A DNA stretch of 64,000 nt from positions 12,324,099-12,388,098 of the forward strand of contig OW285193.1 in assembly GCA_935421135.1 (NCBI GenBank). The letters run 5' to 3'. Positions 49,811 through 60,700 of the stretch are shown in pieces. Under the pieces are notes generated by a model, which had not been told where the DNA came from, ran no database searches, and worked only from the letters and a program-made list of their open reading frames with translations. Every line of letters starts with the position of its first letter. The first letter of the stretch is position 1. The position numbers and the translations under genes were made by a program. This DNA is from Bugulina stolonifera (taxonomy: Eukaryota; Bryozoa; Gymnolaemata; Cheilostomatida; Bugulidae).

Positions 49811-52216
49811 TTATAATATGTTTCTATAGGGAATAGTACGCAACTTTATACCTAGTGTGTCACTTTTATTCCTGCGGCTCTTTCTCTCCTTGGCTGGTCG
49901 ATTTACATGTATCTTCTCCTTCTCGTATATCTGATTTATTCTCTCACTCAACATTCTACAAGGTAAAGTGTATACACATGTTATTACAATCAGCATTCTT
50001 CATCTTTTTATACCATGTACATTCATAAGGTTACCTCTAAATTTTGCTGACAAAGTCTGTCAATTGGCCATTTATTTTGACATAGTCGTTTTTACTGCTG
50101 AAACTGGAATACATTATTGTTGCGATTTGACTTCAAACTGTGTTATTGTGCTCTGTATGGCCAAAATATAGATGACTTAGGGTACATGGAAGATTTGTTT
50201 ATATTTTGAGGTTTATATCCCAAGGGTTAGAATCTTGTGCTAAAGGAAAGTTCTCCTGGAGGATTGCTGTGAATAAGCATTGACACTTTGTATTCCTTCC
50301 TTTAATAGTAAGTCAAAATTACTTTGCATTTTAAAATATTAGCTAGTGCTAGAATGTATTTGCTATGTAATCTTTGCCATTTAGATGGCCATGAATTATG
50401 TATTGGTTGCTAGTGGTGTTCTTTCATCCTTGCTATTAAATATTGCTCTACAACCACCTGGGATATCTGCTATTGATATTGACTATCGGTTTATTTTTCC
50501 ACTCAAAGCTATTGGGAAGCACACTTATACAAATTATACTTTTAAGTATTCTATAATAATCGCTAAATTTCATTTTTCTAGTGTTTGAGTTCGCTAGCTT
50601 CCCATTTGACAGTAATGGTGTTATTAAAGGTCATTGTCGGACTTCAAATGCTAAGCTGTGAAACAAGGCAAACACTCTATCTCTTGTGACCAATGGTGCT
50701 GGTGAGTTCACTCCTACTTTCTGCTCTTGTAATGTTACTGTTACCATCCGACTCCATATTTTAACCTAATTCACATTAGTTGTTTGAGCATTTCTAGTAG
50801 AACATGACATGTGCAGGCAACTTGAACAATGAATTTATATTTAGCTAGTTGTGTCTGTAGCTTACCTGTGCATTGGGTGGTCTAATATCTTCTTCACATC
50901 CTGCCCAGTGATCCCTGCAGTGTATTCAGGAATCCAACTTGTATCATTCACTGTCTGTGATGTCATCTCTTTGTCATTGTCAGAGCTAGTCTCTATTGTA
51001 AATCTGACTCTGGACGACTTCTCACTCTTCTCCTTTATGTATGAAGCCAGATCTGGTCTCTTGGCAGTTTCCTGTTGACTAAAAGTAATACTATTTATAG
51101 TATAATATACTGTACAACAGTTCAGTTTATTGTTCTAGGTTTGCTCTCTTACATTATAGAGTCAGCTGCTAAAATATTGATTGAATTTATCTCGTTGTCA
51201 AAGGAAATTCTACAGTGTATGTTGATTGGTGTGCATCAGTGTTTGATTCTTGATGTTTTAACTTTTTGTGTTTTTAATTTCTGCTTCCACAGCATACACA
51301 CACATTGGTTATATTTATCTGTGGAATGCTAATTATAAATATTGTTTCTGGCCTACCCGTTAGAAGAGTGTGAATTGTTGTTGTTGACAGAAATGTTTGG
51401 TAGCTTTTTCTTTGGTAAATTATATTCCTGTGGAACTACTGAAGGTTTGGTCACAGCTCTCCTGTATCGTCTTCTAGGAAACAGACTGTTGGCAGGTGAA
51501 GCATGAGATGTAAAGGTTACTGGTTTGGGGCACAAAAATTTGGGTAGATGCAGTACACTGTCTCCCATATTACTTTCTGGTTTGTGCTTCTTCCCCTGAT
51601 AAACTATACCTGCAATGGAAAGCTGTATGACAGACCGTACATGTGTTATCTCTTCTGTCTCTACTAGCCAATTAATTGAGCAAATCTTGTGACTACTTGA
51701 GGAAAAAATTCTGTCGGGCACCTAAGAAAGTTCCTTCAGGACTCTTCCTTCCCATTAACCTTTTGGGTGTCACTATGTTAGTGGTCAAAAGAGCTAAAAA
51801 TTTAGGTATCAGTTCAGGTTTACTATCCTAGTGACTGAACTGGTATTGATGGCATTTTGTACGGTGAGGATACCTGCTTTAGATTTTTAATAAAGGAAAA
51901 TAGCTGCAACACGGATCAATTAAGGTGTCTGTATCTAAGCCAACATCTGCATTGGTTTTTAGACTGTATGTGTGAGGATAAGATACTACTAAAAATTGGT
52001 AAACATTCAAGAGCACTGATACAGATAAAAGCCATAATTAATTTAAAATTAGTCTCTATTATGAAAATTCTAATTATAAATGAAACAGACTTACCTGTTG
52101 TTACATCATAGAATAACAGATACTTTGTCAAAGTTCTACTAACTGTATTCATCACCAACATACATACCAATTCCTTTGGAGTGCTTGATATTCAATGGAA
52201 ACATGACCAGAAACAT
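49811..52216 (-). CDS. Unrecognised basic soluble protein
   Basis: Four exons fit in phase: 52216-52168, 51609-51357, 51078-50866 and 49955-49811. They give 219 residues. The coding sense of exons 2 to 4 is well supported by clean splice sites and composition; the first exon (MFLVMFPLNIKHSKGIG) is a phase-compatible guess. The protein has no membrane segment after the start. It has a Pro/Arg/Lys-rich middle (FPRRRYRRAVTKPSVVP), an Asn/Ser stretch, a charged helical part (DLASYIKEKSEKSSRVRF), the segment TSWIPEYTAGITGQDVKKIL, and a coiled basic end (MLSERINQIYEKEKIHVN) with RKSRRNK, which could be a nuclear signal. I do not recognise a family. Confidence 0.6.
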
Positions 52217-52229
52217 CGCATTGTCAAAC

Positions 52230-53440
52230 AAGGGAGAAAAGTTGGAGAGACACAAAATGTGAAAATGCGGTAAAAAAGGAAAATAAAATTCTTTCCTCAC
52301 CTGTATGTGATGCTGTAATCACAATCAAACAGCTGTAATAATGTTCTATGCGCGTGCCCAACTGTGTTTTATAATGTGTATCCACTAGTTCTGAGGTGAC
52401 GAATGAATGGCTTTGATATCTTACTCCTGTCTCGTTCTATACCCTTGAGAAATTTTCAAGATATGAAATCCTTGCACTTTGGCTCATATTTTAGTGTTAC
52501 GACTTGTACTCGACCGATAACGTGATATTCCATAAGATTTCTCAAGTGTAGATGAACACTGATTTGATATAATGTTATATTCATGTAAACAAATGGTTTA
52601 ACTAGAACAAATCGATTAGAAAAATATTGACTTTGGAACTGAGAAAGTGCTAATTTATTCACATTTGTTAAAGTAGGTGTGTGAAATTGAAGATCATTTG
52701 TATAGCGTATTAAAAGTATATTGGCATAAATTAGTCCTAGACAATTCAATAGTTCCTATCAGATGATTCATTGATTTTTCAATTACTTTGCAAAGCACTA
52801 TGATAGGATATACTTGACGTCATGACGTCTTATCGTGAATATAACTTTTGCATAATTATTCCAAGGTGGGATTTGGCTGCTGCAGCATATCCATTCACAT
52901 TGCTAGGACACAAAGAGGAATAAAATCAAATTATTATAAAGGAATAAATAGCCATTATTCAGTGTCCTTGTAATTAGAATTACTATAATGTATAACAAAA
53001 ATATTTGTGAATATTTAATTATATTCAAATGTGTCAAATTACATGTCCTTGTATATTAGCTGAAAATATTAGAAATGACACTGATTACTAATATTATTTA
53101 ATCCTTACCAAGCGAAACAATTTTGAATCTATCATAATGTTACAAATTTACAATATGCATACACGTGTATATGTATAATTAGTTATGAAAAAGTATTTAT
53201 TGTCAGAACACAAGTTTTCGGAGTAAGATTTGATTTATCCATGTGTGAATAAGGTTCGATGAAATGGTTAGAATTCCCTTATACTGATCACTAAAGAATC
53301 TATTCCTTGTCCATCATCTAAGTAATTTCAATCTGCATGTATAACGTCCTTTTATGGCGAATGTTATAATTATGCTTCCTCAGTAAGTGGTTTATATTAC
53401 ATTACATCAGTAAGGGCTCGTATTTTATTGCATCTGGAAT
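52230..53440. other. Intergenic, nothing recognised
   Basis: AT-rich region upstream of the basic-protein gene and downstream of the Met/Gly/Pro gene, both on the minus strand. Long open frames here lack splice signals and show no domain. Confidence 0.4.
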
Positions 53441-53445
53441 ATTCC

Positions 53446-56014
53446 TCAGTAATAATATTGCTGGGAATAGTCACCATAAGTTCCTTGTTCTATCGATTCT
53501 AGTCCAGGAAACCTTGAAACCATTGGTCTATTGGGTGGTGGCCTCATCATTTGACTGTTTACTAACTGCTGGTGTGACCCTTGGTGCTGCGGCATTGGGC
53601 CTTGTGCTTGAGCTACAATAGATTGTACCTCTTCGACTTTTTTCCAGACAACTCAGAATAAATGGATTTTATGAAGCACAAACACTGATTACGTCTGACT
53701 GCAAAAACTCTTTGTCAGACATATTACTCTTTCAATGTTGCATCGGTGAGGTAAATCATAAAATTACAATAACATCTACACTATACCATGTAGTCAATGC
53801 CTTCAATGTGTTCTTTACGGACTATGAAATTTTGCATCAACAGAGATATCTTTCTTTGAGAGACATGTACAGCTATTATAATTATTCAATGATTTGATTT
53901 ACACCTTATGCGTTGCATATCAATTGGGGATTGGCAAGTAATACGGACTGTGACTAGTCATCAAACAGATTTTGTTGTATAGATAAAATTGTATTTTGAA
54001 AAATGTTGAATTGTTTTCAAAAGATGGAACTTCACAGAAATCGCGGCATATAGTACTATATCTAAATATGTACCAGTACTTACCGACATCATAGTAGTAG
54101 TAATACTCTGGTGGCTGGTGCTGTCCGGGGTCAGATTTCGATTGTCTCTTCAAGAAATAGAGTTGTGATATTAATAACACTTAGCAATATTGTATGTAAA
54201 CAGGTTATTAGTATTATTTTAACATAAATCTCATCCGAAATTTTAGAATGTTCTTATTAGTTGTTGGAGTTGATAGTTAAAATGTGAGCTATTTAGACAG
54301 TGTTTCTTACCGTGTTTGCTAGTGACATGTTGGCTGGAATTCCGCCCATCATCCCACTTTGCATTCCTCCGCCCATCATCCCACCTGGCATTCCTCCTAC
54401 CATTCCACTCGGCATTGCCCCCATCATCCCACCTGGCATTCCTCCGCCCATCATCCCACCTGGCATCCCGCCTACCATGCCAGTCGGCATTGCCCCCATC
54501 GTCCCACCAGGCATTCCGCCTGCCATTCCACCTGGCATTGCCCCCATCATCCCACCTGGCATTCCTCCCATCACTCCACCAAGCATTCCGCTTGGCATTG
54601 CGCCTTGTGGACCACCAGGTCCTTCTTTTGCCATAGGCATTGTTGGCATTATATTGCCTTGATCTTCCTGTTGTGCCACTGAAATGGGAATTTAAAGGGC
54701 AAGTTACACTACATGTATTATGAAATTTGTTGTTTGCTAAAATTCCAACTGATTAGCAAACAGGTTCAACTTAATGTCGTACCTAAAGCAATGCTGGCAA
54801 AATTCACTTACCGTCTTGCATTGTCTGTTGTTGTGCTGCAAATTCTCTCTCCTCCAATTCTGCAATCTCCTGGGCCTCTTGTGCCAACGTTTGTACCATC
54901 TCAGCTACTTCTCTTTGTGTCTGCATCGTAATATTAAGTTGGAGCATACAATATGACCATATAATAACAGCACTGATTTAGTGTATCATATATTCAGCTT
55001 ACCAATTTGTACTCGAAGTAGATACTGATATACACTAAATTTTTTTGAGCTTTATTGGGTTTTATTCTAGAAAATCGTCCCACCAGGCATTCCGCCTACC
55101 ATTCTACCTGGCATTACCCCCATCATTTTAGAAAATCGCTCATCCTCATCACGCCACGGTGGGGTATCAGCGCTAACAAGCTGTGAATCAGCTGTTAATT
55201 TAGAACTAGTAAGTTGTGGTCAATTCATTAATCAATATTTGTACCGGAAACTTGAGTTGGACACTGATGGGTTTTGGTCAAGTTGCTAGTCGAGTACTAG
55301 CAAGTTAGGTCAAGTCACTGGTCAGAGACTATTAGGTTAATCATATTACCTAAATGAGATGAGTTGTTGCACTAATTCTATTGTGCAAAATTTGTGTTGT
55401 AAGTTATGAGAATTTACTTTCACTTTTGAGAAAACAACCAACACAAACTTAGAGTATAGCTCTGATGATCAACACACCTGCATGTCATATGTAGATCTAC
55501 ATAATGCCTACGCAACTAAGCAAAAACCATCAAATGAAAACGTCACTATTTAGTCATTTCACATTGATTTGTAGCAATTATAAATTTTGAGTATGAGAAT
55601 GCTACGATGATGCATAATGCAGGCAGGCATCACATTAAGGTAACTGAACATTTATTTCAATTTTTTAGATTTGTAGATTTCCAGAAATTTGTGGATTCAT
55701 AGGCACCAAGCACATGAAATAATTATAATTAATCATAATATATTTACAATGTTACATACATGTAGTACCATGTTCCCCCAAACTGTTATTATTAATATAA
55801 TGGTATAATTTACCTCTTCAATCTTCTCTTGCTGCCGTTGTTCAGCCAGTGCATTACATCTACTTGATATGCAAATAATGAGAAACATAAGTGCGATCAC
55901 ACCTCCAACGACAGCACATGCTATGATAGCTATTATGGCCGTGTTAAGACTCACTGCAGCGTCCTCTTCCTCTGTTGTGGACACAATGTCTAATGTACTC
56001 GTGTCGTACGACAT
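53446..56014 (-). CDS. Single-pass membrane protein with Met/Gly/Pro repeat tail
   Basis: Five exons fit in phase: 56014-55814, 54920-54812, 54678-54311, 54147-54084 and 53651-53446. They encode 315 residues. A short acidic N-terminus without signal peptide is followed by one strong membrane span (residues about 24-50, [20 protein letters not shown]), a Cys pair and a Glu/Gln-rich coiled-coil-like stretch ([17 protein letters not shown]). Next come about 100 residues of tandem low-complexity repeats built from [12 protein letters not shown] and variants, then a Tyr run ([10 protein letters not shown]) and a Gln/Pro/Met-rich C-terminus ending QQYYY. The layout suggests a type III membrane protein with a long disordered, adhesive or phase-separating tail. 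I know no matching family. The repeat exon is open on the opposite strand in several frames; these are shadows. Confidence 0.72.
54320..54640. repeat. Coding tandem repeat (Met/Gly/Pro)
   Basis: The exon contains imperfect DNA repeats of about 54-57 bases made of CATCCCACCTGGCATTCC-type subunits, encoding GGMPGGMMG units. Differences between units are mostly Ser/Thr/Gly swaps after AMP. Confidence 0.85.
55078..55138. repeat. Stray copy of the Met/Gly/Pro repeat in intron 1
   Basis: About 50 bases (55078-55127) match the coding repeat of the same gene (GTCCCACCAGGCATTCCGCC and onward). They are bracketed by the direct repeat TAGAAAATCG at 55068-55077 and 55129-55138. On the minus strand it would still read [16 protein letters not shown], but it lacks obvious splice sites. 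Confidence 0.65.
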
Positions 56015-56019
56015 CTTTA

Positions 56020-57300
56020 AAAGTAGAAACTAATTACAACATTTCATCAGGTTTACCAAGTCTGGTCATACATTACTCTTGCTGTATCAGTGTGACAATG
56101 TATTTTGTAAGTATGAGGCAGAAAAACTCTTCTAAACATTGTTGTAAATATTTAACATTTCATTATATATTTTTATTGCAGTGATTATATTTATGTTGTA
56201 GTAGATCTATAATAAATATATTATTGTCCATTGTATATTATTTTGTTAGGACGTTGTTGTGATATGTGTCAGTCTGTGAGTGCCCCACTGTAGCTGTTAG
56301 TTAGTAGACAATGTAAAAATAGCTCCCCTTGAAGCTTTGTTATGAGTTATCATTTCTCTTGCTCTTATAGGCCTGTCATCTTAGTCGTGTTTTCAACAAA
56401 ACCATGGTCAGAGTTCAAAAGGTAGATAGAATTGATGTTGATGGACTAAAACTTGAGTTGATAGCATTCAATGAATAAAATAATCTAATATGTCCACCCA
56501 TGATGGTTATTTAGTGCATGTGCTGCCCTATGATATACAATATGCACTGTAATATGCATTGTATGCAAAGCAATAATTGCTATGATGGATATAAATATTG
56601 TTATGAGATAATGTAAAGTAAAATTAAAAGCACCCTTGAGCAGGTCCGGCATGGCAGATTTGGTTGTTGCTCATTGGTTGATAAAAGGAGAGACCATGCA
56701 TTATGCTGTTTGAACTCTTGAATTCCTGTACCATCAATAGAAATCTCCTAGTTTTATTTTCCTGGGTACCAAAAATACTCCTGTGGTTATTTCAGAGTTG
56801 TCTTCTTTGTAAATTTTCTTTTGATAATGAGGGAGAGAGGGGGTAACTCCACATGGATTCAAGTGGATATGATATTATCTCCATAATAATATGCATGATA
56901 TCTCTTACATTATATTGTGTTATTTAACCACTACAATTGTACAGTATTTGTAAAATCAATATCAAACAACCTTGTCATAATAGTGATTATCTGCCCATCA
57001 ACTAACCATTAATAGCACCATGTTCTAAGAATAAAATTGAAAAGCATATACATGTACATATATATGTAATTTATGTTTGCGATTAACTCTAAACTGTAGT
57101 GTTGTATGGTGACATGTGACACTGTTTTATCTTACCGTGTTTAGCGAAATATATATCTTCTTATCAAGACCTTTATTTACCAATTGCTCTGTTATGATGG
57201 CAAACATTAATTTGTTATTAGGTTGTCAAAAGTATGTTGGAGATTTATATTATATTAGATAAGGTTCTCATTCATTACTCGTAAAGTGCCTTCCACATTT
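56020..57300. other. Divergent intergenic region
   Basis: Between the starts of the minus-strand Met/Gly/Pro gene and the plus-strand doublecortin gene. No coding exon or distinct regulatory element could be identified. Confidence 0.4.
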
Positions 57301-57313
57301 TACATTTTAATTG

Positions 57314-57462
57314 ACAGGTTTCTGTAGGTTTCTGTAGGTTTCTGTTTAATTGACAGGTTTCTGTAGGTTTCTGTTTAATTGACAGGTTTCTGTAGGTTTC
57401 TGTTTAATTGACAGGTTTCTGTAGGTTTCTGTTTAATTGACAGGTTTCTGTAGGTTTCTGTA
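57314..57462. repeat. 29-base tandem repeat upstream of doublecortin gene
   Basis: Five units of about 29 bases (TTTAATTGACAGGTTTCTG plus an internal doubled TAGGTTTCTG). Each unit contains CAG|G and TAG|G words that resemble splice acceptors. It lies about 0.3 kb before the first coding exon. Confidence 0.85.
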
Positions 57463-57778
57463 ATTGTTTTAAGCCGTGTATTCATTCTCCGATCAGGGTA
57501 AGAAATTATAACTAAGTCACCATTGTATGTATCGTATTATGGGAAGTAAACCCTACAGTGTTGCACCACGCTTAGAGTTGTTTTGTCTGATTTAAGGTAA
57601 TACTCTACTCACTACATGTCCACTTACAGTATATGACTATGTAGTATTACCTCACAAGTCAAGCCACTTTATAGTGTTTCTCCTAGATTATAATGCTGTG
57701 AAGTAAATATGTGTCATTGATTTTTGTTTTAGACTGTGAATTTGTTACTAATATAAGGCATGCTTTAAGTGTTGTACC

Positions 57779-60700
57779 ATGAGCAAAGTTACAGCTCACC
57801 GACAGGAACAAGTTCACGACGACCTGTAAGTAAACTATCAATCTGAACAAGTAGGATTGGGTGTGATTGCATTGTTTGTAGCAAAACTGGTTTATTAAAA
57901 AAATTAGAATGACTGTTATTATGTCTGATGGGCACATAGATATAATATAAACATTTATGTTATATCTATTAGATGGGTATCTCTGCAAATAGATTAGTAT
58001 TTATATGTTAGAACTCTTCTTGTGAAAACATTCCATTTAAAGGTGGAAACCCATGAGAGCGTTTCACTAGAAAGTGTCAAACACTACAGCATTCATAAAC
58101 TTACTGGGCAAGTTTAGTGCAGAGCAATTTTCCCAATTAAGGCGTCTGTTTCAGCTGTTGTTCACTGCGCGACAACCCACGTGTTCATTTTGATTTAAAT
58201 ATGTTTACCAGCAAACACTGATTAGCAAATTGCCTCAATACTTCTGCTGATACAGCTCAAGCATTGTGATAACGTTGGGAACTGGGTGAAACGCAAGCGT
58301 CAAATTCACCTGAAAACACCCTCATGTGTTTCCAGCTGAATTGTAAAAACCAGTTGATGTTTTCTGTCTAGTCTGATCGTCGGTCAATTCATGGTCAAAG
58401 AGTGTAATTAATTGTAATTCTATGCTCTTTCTAATGTAATTAATTTTACTAATTTATAGGTTTGATCCACAGGCTAATGTTAAGGTAAAAGTTCAGAAAT
58501 TAAAGCAGCATCATCCAGCATCGACATCTAACCAAGGTGGATCTAATAGTGTGAACATACCCTTAGAGATTGAGCTATCTGATGCCCTTCTTCACAAATT
58601 ACTGAAGAGTTCAGTGAATAAACGGGATCAGCTGGGAAGTATCCACAGAGTAGCAAAGCAGCGACTACTAGGCCATCTGGTAAAGTGTTAGAGTAGTACT
58701 TACAGACACGCATGTATATCTATCAATGCAGTATTTTACATTCATGAATATGGGATTTATTTCCTCATCGTCTCTTGCCAGTTCACTTTACATTATTATA
58801 TTATACTATGCCCACTATGTATATACATGTACATGTATGATAGGATATGTACATGCAGGGCTATATGTATATTATGTATATGAACATGAGGTGTATCATG
58901 TGATACCTGCAGACATCTCAGGATGATCGCTGTGAGCTCTGCTCTGATGAAGAAGGTGGAGTACCTATCTCATCTCCCCCTTCGTACATTCCTAGACCTA
59001 AACACAGCAAACATCCACAGGAAGTGCTGGACAAGGTATGTGAGGGAATATAACAGTGCAACAGCTTGGCTGGTAATACTAAATGTACACCCATACAGTA
59101 TGTCACATGTTTTATTCTATTAATAATGCATTAGTACAGTACTGAATCGGGTAAATATGAGTGCTAATGAATGTAAACAACGTACAGGAATCCACTGGTG
59201 GTAAATAAATAATATAATGAGATTGTGTTTTATTCGAAATTTATTTTACGTGGGATTATACATGTAGATAGATAGCCTGTTGAAGGCGGTACACAAGACA
59301 CCAGAACCTTCCACAGTAAACCGGAGGAGTCAGACACAACCTAGCTTTCCTTTGATTGACTCCGTACACACACCTTCTCTCCCAGTGTAAGCTTTACTCT
59401 GCTCTTCCTCGTTATTCTAAACTTATCAAAGCATTATATCTAGGAGTTGTGCCACCATACTTAGAATATTAAGGGTAGGCAACTCTACTACAAAAGTCAA
59501 ACTATTGTAAAAGTGAAACCATACATCAACATTTTTGTAATCGTTGTCTTAGCATTAATGCATTGAGAAGCCAAAATATCAATTACCAGGTTTTTAGGCT
59601 GGTTGACACCACCGGTGTTCTAGGTTCGAAAAGAAACAGTGCCACACTGCTTTTACGAACAAATGTAAATTAGTCACCATAAACGACATACTGTGCTGCA
59701 TTTGTATGCAAATGGGAGGAAATACTTCTCATGCAGAAGCTCTAATGCTATATTATGAGTGTTATTATGCACTCTTAAAGTTATCTTCTCTCTGTCGTAT
59801 GGATTCCATAGTAGGCTAATAATATTACTTTATTCTCGGGGCATACTTCCTGAACCATGTCAATTGCCATAACATCGTGTCATCTATTACTACCTCTGTA
59901 GGGTGAGAAAGTCAAAGGTAAAATCTCGAGGTAGACCTACCACTATACACGAGTCGGCACCAGCACGAAAAAAGGTAAGTAAAGTAATTCATACACCTAA
60001 TTTCCCACTGCAGCTGTTGTCATACCTGATTACCATTGCTATACCACATTCCAGTTGTTGTGCTGTATTACCATTACTACACCACATGACCATTGTCACA
60101 CCACATTAGCATTGCAAATATTAATGTATCTAAAGCAGTTGGTCAAATTAGGAGTTGTCAAACCAGTTTGTATTGTTATAGCTGGCATACTGGTTTATAA
60201 GCCGCCATCTTCGCGAACAACTTTACACCTAGTTTGTGTTCGAAGGATTGCATAAGATGGTGAGCATGTTTAAAATGCTAAATCCATGGTACACATGAAG
60301 TAAATGATGGGTGTTGGACCTGATTGCACTGATTATATAGCATTGTATGATATTCTCATCAGTTACAAAACACATGATATAGCATTTCTAGCAGATCAAT
60401 AAATCTCTCTTTGTATCACCTATTGTAATAATATACATCATATGCAGAATATTATTGATCGTCAAAAGGAATATACATATATACATGTACTTTGTTTATA
60501 ATATAACTAGTCATATTGTATGCTGACATAGACAATAGGTGCGCTGTATCCCATAGCTACTCGTCCATAATATATCTACTTGGTATTGATAGAACTACCT
60601 TTACCTATACACATTCCTATAACTATATAATTATAATAAAATTCAGCGTAGTAATTAGTTAAACTATCACAGGGCAATGTGATAGAAATCAGTGCGGCTG

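Noticed and set aside
54300..54682. Plus-strand frames rich in Pro/Ile or His/Trp/Ser over the Met/Gly/Pro exon
   Set aside because: Antisense shadows of a low-complexity coding repeat; the minus-strand exon has matching splice phases with four others.
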